From assembly GCF_047739745.1 (NCBI RefSeq), contig NZ_JBLLVA010000010.1:100370-164369 (forward strand): a stretch of 64,000 bases of DNA, given 5' to 3'. Shown here piece after piece: positions 26,310 through 34,734 of this stretch. The stretch's first letter is position 1; each line of letters begins with the position of its first letter. The notes beneath the pieces are model-generated. The model did no database searches, had not been told where the DNA came from, and worked only from the letters and a program-made list of their open reading frames with translations. Origin of the DNA: Pseudaminobacter sp047739745. GTDB taxonomy: Bacteria > Pseudomonadota > Alphaproteobacteria > Rhizobiales > Rhizobiaceae. A program made the position numbers and the translations under genes.

Positions 26310-26520
26310 ATCCCGCTTTCCTTGCTTCCCCCGAATGCGCCGAAGGGACGGGTCGATTTGGGCGGGACCCTAGTGCAACTCCGTAAAGAAGCGGGAAAGC
26401 GGTTGGGTAAAGGTTCCGTAAAAGCGCGGTGCCGAGTACTCAAAAATAAGAGATAGGCTCCGTAAGTACATGCTTACGAAGTGTGTGTATCGGGGCTTGC
26501 CAGGCACACCCTATTGCCAC

Positions 26521-27189
26521 TCACGCGCGGGGCGTTTCGTCGCCACCTTCAGTAGCCATCCGGCTCGCCGTGAACAGGATTTCTTCGGAGGTGGCATGGA
26601 TCGATATCGACATTCCCGCCTCGCGAGCCAGCAGCAGCGTGTAGTAAGGCTGAACGGCGTGGGCGTCGATGGCGTCTTCGGGCTTGTGGCCGGAGTGCAA
26701 CTCAAGAAACTTCGGCGGCACGCGCAGCATGGGCCCGCTTGCCGCTATCGTGAATTTGGGATCGGTTTCGACGTTTTCGAGCGTGACGACGAGCTTGCCG
26801 CCGCGCGGAATGGCAGCATTCGCCACCAGGATGAGGTTGAGCAGCAGCTTGACCTTGTTCTTGGGCAGCAGGGCGCGCCCGCCGCTCCAGACGAGTTCCG
26901 GCTTCTCGTTCTTGAGGAAGGCGGTGGCTACGGCTTCGGCGTCGCCGGTGTCGATCATCATGCCGGCGGAACCGGCTGCGCCGAACGCGATGCGGGCAAA
27001 TTGCAGGCGCGCCGAGGCATTGGTGGCACTGGCGCGAATGAGGTTCATGGCGTCTTCATCGGCGCCGCCCTCGTCCAGCAGTTCCAGTCCGTTGTTGATG
27101 GCGCCGACCGGCGAAATGATGTCGTGGCAGACACGGCTGCACAGAAGCGCTGCGAGATCGGGAGCGGACAAGGTAAAAAGTTCAGCCAT
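26521..27189 (-). CDS. chpT: Histidine phosphotransferase ChpT
   Basis: ChpT passes phosphate from hybrid kinase CckA to CtrA and CpdR. The 222-residue product starts with the dimerisation helix and phospho-accepting His22 (LAALLCSRVCHDIISPVGAINNGLELLDEG), then a degenerate HATPase-like domain (KNKVKLLLNLILVANAAIPRGGKLVVTLE) without ATP-binding boxes, as in the family. It lies 1.4 kb from ctrA, divergent from the DUF1134 gene. Confidence 0.93.
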   Translation of the reverse strand: MAELFTLSAPDLAALLCSRVCHDIISPVGAINNGLELLDEGGADEDAMNLIRASATNASARLQFARIAFGAAGSAGMMIDTGDAEAVATAFLKNEKPELVWSGGRALLPKNKVKLLLNLILVANAAIPRGGKLVVTLENVETDPKFTIAASGPMLRVPPKFLELHSGHKPEDAIDAHAVQPYYTLLLAREAGMSISIHATSEEILFTASRMATEGGDETPRA

Positions 27190-27506
27190 GTAGGAACGTC
27201 CTCAAATCCAGAAAATCGATGCCGATCGCAAGCGCCCAGGCCGGACGAATCACCACCACTTCGCGGCGTGACTATACAACGCCCGGCAAGGCGAAAAAGC
27301 CGCCATTGCCGTCTTAGCCGACCGGGCCGCACCTCTGGCCTCTCGCGAGAACCGTTGCAGCCCTTGAACGGCCATCTTCATGTGGAAGCTTAATGGTTGA
27401 AAAAGGATTACGGCATAGTTTGCGCGTGAATCACCCCAAAGCGACCGACAAGAGTGGCGACGGGCAGAGGCGTCGGCGAATTGGCTCCCGAACGGAGATT
27501 GGAAGC
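27190..27506. promoter_or_regulatory. Divergent region between chpT and the DUF1134 gene
   Basis: This 317-bp gap holds two GAATC sites (near 27246 and 27428) and TTAATGGTTGA near 27390, a possible CtrA half-site. No hairpin with a T-tract was found. The longer in-frame start of the DUF1134 gene at 27393 lies in this gap but would add an N-terminal extension before the signal peptide, so it is not used. Confidence 0.45.
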
Positions 27507-28088
27507 ATGTATTCCCGACTATTCGACCGGCAGTTTTTCCGGCTGATCGCAGTTATGCTCGCAGTGTCAAGCATGCTGGCATTTTCATCATCGGCCTTGC
27601 GGGCACAGGAGTATTCAGCTCAGGAAATCATCGATTCCGGCCACCGCTTCTTCGGCGCGACTTCGGGCGGACTTGCAAGCGCCATCGAGAAGATATTCGC
27701 CTCCTACGGCCTGCCCAACGGCTACATCCTCGGCGAGGAGGGATCGGGCGCGCTGATCGGCGGGCTCACCTATGGCGAAGGCACGCTCTACACGAAAAAT
27801 GCCGGCGACCACCGTGTTTACTGGCAGGGACCCTCGCTTGGCTGGGATTTCGGCGGGCAGGGCTCGCGCAGCATGATGCTGGTCTACAATCTCGACGACG
27901 TTTCCAGCCTCTACACCCGTTTCGGCGGCGCCGCCGGCCAGGCCTATGTGATCGCCGGCGTCGGCTTCAACGTGCTCAAGGCCGGCAACATGCTTCTGGT
28001 TCCGGTCAAGACGGGGGTCGGCGCCAGGCTCGGCATCAATATCGGCTATCTGAAGCTCACCCAGCAGCCGACCTGGAATCCGTTCTGA
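27507..28088 (+). CDS. eipA: DUF1134 periplasmic envelope-integrity protein (EipA type)
   Basis: In Brucella, EipA is a CtrA-controlled periplasmic protein required for cell-envelope integrity and virulence. The 193-residue product begins with a signal peptide (FFRLIAVMLAVSSMLAFSSSALRAQ). The DUF1134 domain follows (YSAQEIIDSGHRFFGATSGGLASAIEKIFASYGLPNGYILGEEGSGA...GGAAGQAYVIAGVGFNVLKAGNMLLVPVKTGVGARLGINIGYLKLT). The symbol is assigned from family and context, next to the CtrA phosphorelay; orthology was not tested. Confidence 0.85.
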   Translation: MYSRLFDRQFFRLIAVMLAVSSMLAFSSSALRAQEYSAQEIIDSGHRFFGATSGGLASAIEKIFASYGLPNGYILGEEGSGALIGGLTYGEGTLYTKNAGDHRVYWQGPSLGWDFGGQGSRSMMLVYNLDDVSSLYTRFGGAAGQAYVIAGVGFNVLKAGNMLLVPVKTGVGARLGINIGYLKLTQQPTWNPF

Positions 28089-28224
28089 ACCCAAGTCCGG
28101 CAGTTCCTGCGCCGGTGGAGGTGACGCGGCCGGCGGCCTGTTGCGACACGTTGCCCCGGCAGCGCGGCTGTGGCACAGAAGCGCTCGAAACGCAGGCGCG
28201 GTCGCTTGCGGCGGATAGAGCAGC

Positions 28225-29379
28225 GTGATCCAATCCATCCTGTTTTTCGTTCTCGGATTCCTGTGCGCCGGCTTTATCGCGGTGCTTGTGGCGCCTGCCG
28301 CGTGGCGACGCGCCGTCAGGCTGACGCGCAAGCGCATCGAGCGCTCCATGGCGTTGACGCCGAATGAGTTCCAGGCCGAGAAGGACGCGCTGCGCGCCGA
28401 ATACGCCATGTCGATCCGACGGCTCGAAATGAGCGGCGATGCCGTGCGTCGCAAGCTCAACGAGCAGTCGGTCGAGTTCAATCGCGCCCGTCAGGAGATC
28501 AAGGCGCTGAGCCTCGAGCGCGACGAGCAGGCGCGGACGATCCTGTCACTGGAAACCCGGCTTGGCGCACTCGGCGCGGATTTTCGCAAAAACCAGACCG
28601 AGGTGCAGCCTCTCCTGGACAAGCTTGCCGAACTCACCGAGAAAAACGAAGCCGGTGCCAACGAGCTTGAGAGGCTTGGCCGGCTCTACGAAGAGACGGC
28701 ATACCTCTCCAGCAGCCGCCAGATCGAACTGGTGGCGCGCGAAAGCGACGTCGATAAGTTGACCAGCGAAGTGCTGCAGCTCAGGACGCAGCGCAAGGAG
28801 GCCGAGGCCCGCGGCCAGGCGGCGGCGATAGAGGCCAAGGCCGCGCGCGATGAACTCACCGCCGAAAAGGCAAGGGTCCGCGAACTGATCGACAAGATCG
28901 AAGGCCTGATCGGCACTGTCGCCGATCGCGACGAGAGGCTGGAGCGGCTGGGCCGCGAGTTGGCGCGGTCTCGCGGCAGTGCGGGAATGGATACTCAGGA
29001 TGGAGCGACCTTGTCCGGTATGGGGGAAGAACTGGCGCCGCCGGTGATGAGCGACACCGAGATCGGGCGGGCGCTGGCCAGCCTGTCGGCGGATAGGGAT
29101 CGGCTGGAGACGCGCCTGTCCACGTTGGCGGAAGAGAACGAACGGCTGAGGGCGCAAGGCGCGGCTGCTTCCGCGTCGCATGATGAAGATGCGCGGCTGC
29201 GCGAGCAGATGAGTGATCTCGCCGCCGAAGTGGTCCACCTGATATCGCTGGTGGAGGGGCCGGATTCGCCCGCTCTCAAGGCCTTGGACGAGGACAAGGG
29301 CGACAACGCGGACAATCAGGCGGGACCAAGCCTCGCAGACCGCATCAGGGCGTTGCGCAAGGTGGTGTCGGTCGGCTGA
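28225..29379 (+). CDS. Membrane-anchored coiled-coil protein of unknown function
   Basis: 384 residues from a GTG start. One N-terminal membrane helix (about 4-26, ILFFVLGFLCAGFIAVLVAPAAW) is followed by a basic stretch and a very long coiled coil (about 50-260). A second shorter coil occupies the C-terminal third. The domain looks like a cytoplasmic anchored filament-like protein of the kind found in rhizobial genomes without assigned function. It follows the DUF1134 gene by 136 bp in the same direction, but a shared transcript is not certain. Confidence 0.75.
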   Translation: MIQSILFFVLGFLCAGFIAVLVAPAAWRRAVRLTRKRIERSMALTPNEFQAEKDALRAEYAMSIRRLEMSGDAVRRKLNEQSVEFNRARQEIKALSLERDEQARTILSLETRLGALGADFRKNQTEVQPLLDKLAELTEKNEAGANELERLGRLYEETAYLSSSRQIELVARESDVDKLTSEVLQLRTQRKEAEARGQAAAIEAKAARDELTAEKARVRELIDKIEGLIGTVADRDERLERLGRELARSRGSAGMDTQDGATLSGMGEELAPPVMSDTEIGRALASLSADRDRLETRLSTLAEENERLRAQGAAASASHDEDARLREQMSDLAAEVVHLISLVEGPDSPALKALDEDKGDNADNQAGPSLADRIRALRKVVSVG

Positions 29380-29392
29380 GATCGGGCGCAGG

Positions 29393-30190
29393 TTAAAGTT
29401 TCGAGAAATGATGCAGCGCAATTGCCGAAGCCGCTGCCACATTCAAGCTATCGAAGCCGCCGGTCATGGCAATCCGCACCGTTTTCAGCCGATCCATCAG
29501 GATTTCCGGCAGGCCTTCGCCCTCTGTGCCGAAATAGAGCGCCAGCCGTTCGGGACGTTTCATGTCCCGACAGTCGACCGCGCCTTGCGGCGATAGCGCG
29601 ATCTGCTCGAAGCCCCGCGCCGCGAGCAATTCGACCAGATCGCTTGCCGGGCCTGCGGCCGCGAACGGAACCTTGAGCGCTGCTCCGACCGAAACCCGGA
29701 TCGCCTTGCGGTAAAGCGGGTCGCAGCAGGTTTCGTCGAGCAGCACCGCATCGGCGCCGAAAGCGGCCGCGTTGCGAAAGATCGCGCCCATATTGTCGTG
29801 ATTGGAAATGCCGACAAGCACCACGACCAGCGCCTGCCCGGGCAGGGAGCGGATGACGTCTTCAGCGGTTTCGGGCGCCCGTTTGCGGCCAATCGCCAGC
29901 ACGCCGCGATGCATGTGGAAGCCGGCGATCTGGTCGAGCACGGCGGATGAGGCGACATAGACGGGCAGGTCCGGCGGGGCATGCCGCAGCGTGTCCTTCA
30001 TGCCGGCTACCCGGTTTTCGAGCAGCAGCACCGATTCGGCTTCGAAGCGCCGGGCCCCGAACAGCACGTTGAGGACGACCTTGCCCTCGGCGACGAAGCG
30101 CCCCTGCCTTCCGGCGAGGTCGCGTTCGCGGATGTTCAAATAAGCGGCGACGCGCGGGTCGGCCGGATCTTCGATGTAAACAGGGTCCAT
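29393..30190 (-). CDS. SpoU/TrmH-family RNA 2'-O-methyltransferase
   Basis: 265 residues with an N-terminal substrate-binding region (GRFVAEGKVVLNVLFGARRFEAESVLLLENRV) and a C-terminal knotted SPOUT domain. The knot carries motif 1 (VVLVGISNHDNMGAIFRNAAAFGADAVLLDETCCDPLYRKAIRVS) and motifs 2-3 (RLALYFGTEGEGLPEILMDR, IAMTGGFDSLNVAAASAIALHHF). The target may be rRNA or tRNA and cannot be read from sequence. It converges with the coiled-coil gene, 14 bp apart. Confidence 0.9.
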   Translation of the reverse strand: MDPVYIEDPADPRVAAYLNIRERDLAGRQGRFVAEGKVVLNVLFGARRFEAESVLLLENRVAGMKDTLRHAPPDLPVYVASSAVLDQIAGFHMHRGVLAIGRKRAPETAEDVIRSLPGQALVVVLVGISNHDNMGAIFRNAAAFGADAVLLDETCCDPLYRKAIRVSVGAALKVPFAAAGPASDLVELLAARGFEQIALSPQGAVDCRDMKRPERLALYFGTEGEGLPEILMDRLKTVRIAMTGGFDSLNVAAASAIALHHFSKL

Positions 30191-30206
30191 GGCGGCCCTG
30201 TTTGGA

Positions 30207-30524
30207 TCAAGTCGCGCTCGAACTCAACGGAGCGACGAAAATCCCGTCGAGCGTGCCCATCAATTGGCGCACGGCGTCGGAATTGCATGAATAGTAGATC
30301 ATCTGGCGGTCGCGGCGCGTTTCGACCAATTCGACATTGCGCAATTTCGCCAGATGCTGCGAAAGCGCCGATTGGCTCAATTCGACCTTTTCGGCGATCG
30401 CGCCCACCGACATTTCGTCGTCGAGCAGGAGACTCAGGATAGCGAGGCGCTTCTCGTTGCCGAGCAGCGTCAGCAATGTCGCCGCCTCATTGGCATTCTT
30501 CAAAACGGGTCGGGAAATCATCAA
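30207..30524 (-). CDS. ArsR/SmtB-family transcriptional regulator
   Basis: 105 residues with a winged helix: LLTLLGNEKRLAILSLLLDDEMSVGAIAEKVELSQSALSQHLAKLRNVELVETRRDRQMIYYSC. The metal-binding ELCVCDL motif is absent and there is only one Cys, so it does not look like a classic arsenic or zinc sensor. The gene lies 16 bp upstream of the methyltransferase in the same direction and could share a transcript with it. Its target is unknown. Confidence 0.88.
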   Translation of the reverse strand: MMISRPVLKNANEAATLLTLLGNEKRLAILSLLLDDEMSVGAIAEKVELSQSALSQHLAKLRNVELVETRRDRQMIYYSCNSDAVRQLMGTLDGIFVAPLSSSAT

Positions 30525-30802
30525 TACCCCACTGGCTATTCGTTCTCCGAACGTTATGGGGGCAAATAACGTTGGTAGATTCAGGCACGATCGCGATGCA
30601 AGCCATCATCGCTCAAACCACGGCACTCTAGCGCATTAGCTGTGGAATCAAAATCGATTTTTCGAGAGGAATGCCACATGTATTCAATGTGTTACCATGC
30701 TGCCTGAGGCGCGCGACGTCCTCCTCGTCGCGATTTTGCGCGCAAAAGTGGTTTGAATCGGAACGAAGGCAGGCTCCGCCGCGGGTTCAGGCAAAGAATG
30801 CA

Positions 30803-31183
30803 ATGAAGGCAATTTCCGCACTCATGAATTGGGCTCGAAACATCCGGCGCGATGTGGTGGCCCTGTGGATCGCTGCCCGCGACCCTCGCGTGCCCTGGTA
30901 TGCGAAGCTGGCTGCCGGTGCGGTCGCCGCCTATGCGCTCAGCCCTGTTGACTTGATACCGGACTTCATCCCGGTGCTCGGCTATCTGGACGACGCCGTC
31001 ATCGTGCCGCTTGGCATTCTCCTCGCGGTGAAGCTGATCCCGGCACCGCTGATGCGGGAATGCCGGGAGCAGGCACTGCGTCGCGCCGGGCGCCCGAAAA
31101 GCTATCTCGGCCTGGCGGCGATCGTCGCGATCTGGCTGGTTCTCGCGGCCTGGATCATATGGGTCTTCCGGCCAGGCGTTTAG
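30803..31183 (+). CDS. DUF1232 small membrane protein
   Basis: 126 residues from the ATG at 30803. The DUF1232 signature is KLAAGAVAAYALSPVDLIPDFIPVLGYLDDAVIVPLGILLAVKLIP. A C-terminal membrane helix follows (LAAIVAIWLVLAAWIIWVF). Function unknown. It converges with the HugZ-like gene with a 4-bp overlap of the ends. The 277 bp between it and the ArsR gene contain no further gene I can support. Confidence 0.88.
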   Translation: MKAISALMNWARNIRRDVVALWIAARDPRVPWYAKLAAGAVAAYALSPVDLIPDFIPVLGYLDDAVIVPLGILLAVKLIPAPLMRECREQALRRAGRPKSYLGLAAIVAIWLVLAAWIIWVFRPGV

Positions 31184-31935
31184 CCGCCGCGCCCTGTCTT
31201 CGCCATTTCCACCAGCACCTTGCGCAGCGCGCCCGCATCTGCCAGCGGCGTGTCGAAGAAGATGCGCCGTACCTCGTCGCCGCAGACGATATCGATGCCG
31301 TCGGCGTCGATGCCGGTAAGCGACCAGCCCTTGCCGCTCGCTTTGGCAAAGTGGTGGGCATAGACTTCGACCGCGTCGAGATGCTCGGCATTCATGTGGT
31401 CCAGCGCCGATTGCTCGCTTTCAGCCAAAGCCTCGACTGCCGGGCCTGTCGTCAGCAGGTCGGAGCGGGTCAGCAGATAGGCCTTTCCGAAGCCGCCATT
31501 CAGGCTCGCGTTCTGGATTTCCAGGCGGAAGAAGGAAAAGTCGCCGAGCCCGACATAGAGTTTCGCCTTGGCATTTCGGTTGAGGTAACGCCGTTCGGCG
31601 CGCGCTTGTTCGGCTGTTCCGCGTTCCAGCTTCACCGCCTTGCAGGCCAGCGTGATGCGCGGATGGGCGAGCGCATCGCCCTTGCCGGGCTCGCCAAGCA
31701 GCAGCGAGCAGCGCGGATCGGCCAGCAGCGCGCGCGTATGCGCGGCAAGCAGCGATATCAGGATCAGCGGCGTGCCGTCGACGTCGGTGGCCACCCCGGC
31801 GCGGCTGACTGCCGGCGCGCCGGTTTCGGGATCGAGCACGCCGAGCGCGCCATAGCGCGCTTCCCGCAGCAGCGTCTTGCCAAGCCGGATCGCGCCGGCG
31901 TCGGTTTCCCGGATGACGTCCTTCTTCTTCTCCAA
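31180..31935 (-). CDS. HugZ-like heme utilisation protein (pyridoxamine-phosphate oxidase fold)
   Basis: 251 residues with an N-terminal split-barrel FMN-binding-type domain (REARYGALGVLDPETGAPAVSRAGVATDVDGTPLILISLLAAHTRALLADPRCSLLL) and a C-terminal DUF2470 domain (ALDHMNAEHLDAVEVYAHHF...DAGALRKVLVEMAK). Proteins of this layout bind or degrade heme in other bacteria. No heme-uptake gene is adjacent, so the function is predicted from architecture only. Confidence 0.87.
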   Translation of the reverse strand: MEKKKDVIRETDAGAIRLGKTLLREARYGALGVLDPETGAPAVSRAGVATDVDGTPLILISLLAAHTRALLADPRCSLLLGEPGKGDALAHPRITLACKAVKLERGTAEQARAERRYLNRNAKAKLYVGLGDFSFFRLEIQNASLNGGFGKAYLLTRSDLLTTGPAVEALAESEQSALDHMNAEHLDAVEVYAHHFAKASGKGWSLTGIDADGIDIVCGDEVRRIFFDTPLADAGALRKVLVEMAKTGRGG

Positions 31936-31969
31936 CGCGGCCTCACAAATCCTGATAAGACTGATCTAC

Positions 31970-33135
31970 TTATCGCCCGACTATTCCCGACTTTGCAAGA
32001 GCCTCCACCTCGGCGGCAGAAAACCCGTATCGTCGGAGCGCTGTGGCCGGGTCAAGCGTGCCACTTTCCGCAAGGGCCGAGGGCGTGCGCGAAAAGCGCG
32101 GCGCGGGAGAGGGGCGCCGCAACCCGCCTGCTTGTGTAAATGTCCGCCTTGCGCGGTTGTGCGGATGGTCGCGCGCCTCGATCAGCGACAGCACCGGCGC
32201 CACGCAGGCATCCGTCGCCTCGAAGTGCGCTGCCCATTCGTCGCGGCTCTTTTCGGCGACGCGCTTTGCGATTGCGGCGCGCATCTCTTCCCATCGGCTG
32301 CGGTCATATTGCGCCGTCACGAAGCTTGGGTCGAGGGGCAGCAGGCGGGCGAATTCGGCGAAAAATTGCGGCTCGAGGCAGGCGACGACGATGTGCTTTC
32401 CATCCGCCGTCTCATAGGTGTCGTAGAAGGGGGTGCCGGAATCGAGCAGGTTTTCGCCGCGACGGTCCACCCAGTGCCCGGCGGCCATCCAGGCATGGTA
32501 GGGCGCCGCAAGCATGGCCGCACCATCGGTCATGGCAGCGTCGATGACCTGACTTTTCCGGAGCGCGAACGCTCGAACAGTGCCGCCAGCACCCCGGCGA
32601 TCAGAAACATCGTGCCGCCGCCATAGTCGGCGACGAGATTGAGCGGCGGCAACGGCTTGGCGCCCTTTGATCCGATGGCGTGGAGAACCCCGGAATAGGC
32701 GAGATAGGTGACGTCATGGCCGGCGCGTTCGCTGAGCGGCCCGTGCTGGCCGAAACCGGTCATGCGGCCATAGATCAGCCCGGGATTGCGCGCCATCGCC
32801 GTTTCCGGTCCGAGCCCCAGCCTTTCCATTACGCCCGGCCGAAAGCCCTCCACCAGCACGTCGGCCCTGTCGATCAGCCGCAAGGCGAAGGCCACTCCTT
32901 CCGGCCGCTTCAGATCGATGCGCAGCACGCAGCGGCCGTGCCGGTCGAGATCGTGCTCGGGGGCGATGTTGTCGAGGAAGGCCCGCTCGCTGTGCATCCG
33001 TTCGATGCGAATGACATCGGCGCCCATTTCCGCCAGCATGAGGCTCGCAAGCGGCACCGGGCCGAGCCCGGCCATCTCCACAACCGTCAGGCCGGCAAGA
33101 GGTCCCGGTTTCGGCGTGGCGGGCGGCTCCTTCAT
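31970..33135 (-). pseudogene. Family III CoA-transferase (alpha-methylacyl-CoA racemase type) with a frameshift
   Basis: The first part (33135 to 32530) has the racemase signature EMAGLGPVPLASLMLAEMGADVIRIER and continues to ALFERSRSGK before a wrong-frame tail VRSSTLP. The second part resumes at MTDGAAMLAAPYHAWM in another frame and continues to 31970. The coding strand reads GGA AAA GTC AGG where GGA AAA GGT CAG GTC ATC GAC GCT GCC would restore GKGQVIDAAMTDG, so one G appears to be missing near 32553. Corrected length would be 388 residues, normal for the family. It sits with an SDR dehydrogenase gene, suggesting branched acyl-CoA or lipid breakdown. Recent mutation or sequencing error are both possible. 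Confidence 0.9.
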
Positions 33136-33145
33136 CTGCCGGCCG

Positions 33146-33907
33146 TTATTTCGGCGCCATGCGGATTGCGCCGTCGAGGCGAATGGTTTCGCCGTTCAAC
33201 ATCTGGTTTTCGATTATGTGCAGGGCAAGGGCCGCATATTCGGCCGGCTCGCCGAGGCGCGAGGGGAACGGCACCGCGGCGCCAAGCGAATCCTGTACTT
33301 CCTGCGGCATGCCCGCCATCATCGGCGTGCGGAAGATGCCGGGCGCGATCGTCATCACCCGGATGCCCGAGCGCGCCAGATCGCGCGCGACGGGCAGCGT
33401 CATGCCGACGATGCCGGCTTTCGAGGAGGAATAGGCCGCCTGTCCGATCTGCCCGTCATAGGCTGCTACCGAGGCGGTGTTGACGATGACGCCGCGTTCG
33501 CCGCCTTCGAGCGCATCGAGCTTGCCGATGCGCTCGGCGACGAGCCGGATCATGTTGAAGCTGCCGATCAGGTTGACTTCTATCACCCGTCGATAGGCGT
33601 CGAGCGGATGAGGGCCGTCCTTGCCGACGGTCTTCACGCCTATGGCGATGCCGGCGCAATTGACCAGGATGCGCGGTTCGCCGAGCGTCTTGGCAACGGC
33701 GGCGATGGCGCTTTCGGCGCTTTCGGCGCTGCTTACGTCGCACGTCTCGGCATGGCCGCCGATCTCGGCCGCGACCTGTCGGGCGCGGTCCGCTCCGATG
33801 TCGAGCACGCCGACCTTGACGCCGCGCGCGGCGAGCGCCCGCGCCGTGGCTTCACCCAGTCCCGAACCGCCGCCGGTGACGATCGCAACCTGTCCTTCGA
33901 GTTTCAT
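33146..33907 (-). CDS. Short-chain dehydrogenase/reductase, probable 3-hydroxyacyl-CoA dehydrogenase type
   Basis: 253 residues: Rossmann motif VTGGGSGLGEATARAL, NAG-type motif VNCAGIAIGVKT, catalytic Tyr/Lys in AAYSSSKAGIVGMTL, and the tail LNGETIRLDGAIRM. The pattern resembles the HSD17B10-type 3-hydroxy-2-methylbutyryl-CoA dehydrogenases. It lies 10 bp upstream of the frameshifted CoA-transferase in the same direction, so the pair probably formed one acyl-CoA catabolic operon. Confidence 0.88.
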   Translation of the reverse strand: MKLEGQVAIVTGGGSGLGEATARALAARGVKVGVLDIGADRARQVAAEIGGHAETCDVSSAESAESAIAAVAKTLGEPRILVNCAGIAIGVKTVGKDGPHPLDAYRRVIEVNLIGSFNMIRLVAERIGKLDALEGGERGVIVNTASVAAYDGQIGQAAYSSSKAGIVGMTLPVARDLARSGIRVMTIAPGIFRTPMMAGMPQEVQDSLGAAVPFPSRLGEPAEYAALALHIIENQMLNGETIRLDGAIRMAPK

Positions 33908-33970
33908 ACCGAGACTCCCCTTTCGAGTTCCCGATCAGCGTAGGGAGGCTTGCGCCGGCGCGCAACCATG

Positions 33971-34471
33971 TCAGGCGTCGGCGTGGCGTATCTCGCCGGT
34001 CAGCGCGGCAACCGCGCCGGACAGAATCTCGACGGCCAGCAGCCGGTCGGGATCGACCGGGCGCGGCATCGTAATCTGGCCGCGTGCAATGCGCTTGAAG
34101 CCGAGTGGCCCGTAATAGGGTTCATCGCCGACCAGCACGACGCAGGGCTCGCCAGCGTTGCGGGCTGCCTCCAGCGCTATCGCCACCAGCCGGCGGCCAA
34201 TGCCGATATTCTTGAAAGCGGGCCGGACCGCAAGCGGTCCAAGCAGCAGCGCGCGGCCCCTGCCGGCGACGATGCGCGTCATTCGCACCGAGGCGATCAC
34301 CGTACCGTCATGCATGGCGACGAAGGACAGATCGCGCTCGTGCGGTCCGCCTTCGCGGATCTTGTAGGCCGCGCGCGTAAAGCGGCCCGGCCCGAAAGCC
34401 TCTTCGTTGATCGCGTCGATTTCGGGATCATGCGCCGGCGATTCCGGCTGATAGATTACGGCAAGGCTCAT
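33971..34471 (-). CDS. GNAT-family N-acetyltransferase
   Basis: 166 residues with a GNAT fold: FVAMHDGTVIASVRMTRIVAGRGRALLLGPLAVRPAFKNIGIGRRLVAIALEAARNAG contains the acetyl-CoA loop (KNIGIGRRL). The C-terminal part (CVVLVGDEPYYGPLGFKRIARGQITMPRPVDPDRLLAVEI) is typical of the YhbS-like subgroup. The acceptor is unknown. No operon partner. Confidence 0.9.
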   Translation of the reverse strand: MSLAVIYQPESPAHDPEIDAINEEAFGPGRFTRAAYKIREGGPHERDLSFVAMHDGTVIASVRMTRIVAGRGRALLLGPLAVRPAFKNIGIGRRLVAIALEAARNAGEPCVVLVGDEPYYGPLGFKRIARGQITMPRPVDPDRLLAVEILSGAVAALTGEIRHADA

Positions 34472-34734
34472 GGTCTTTGCATCCGGTACGGCAAGGAATG
34501 TCGGCTGCGCGTGACAGCCAGCGTCATGCGCCTGCTCAGGCGCGAGCGCTCATTCGTCGTCGGTCGAACCGGATATGTGCAAAATCCACCATGGACGACC
34601 GGCTAGCATCATTTTCCGGTGGCGTCCATCGGGCATTTGCGTCCGCGCAAGTGTCGGTGACGCACTGTTCATGCCGCAAGTGTTTCCCCTCAACCGCCTT
34701 TGGCCCTACATTGCAGACAACACAGGAGTTTGTC

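Noticed and set aside
30525..30802. Possible gene or longer N-terminus in the gap before the DUF1232 gene
   Set aside because: The in-frame extension is Arg/Ser-rich and unlike the family. No other coding pattern is visible.
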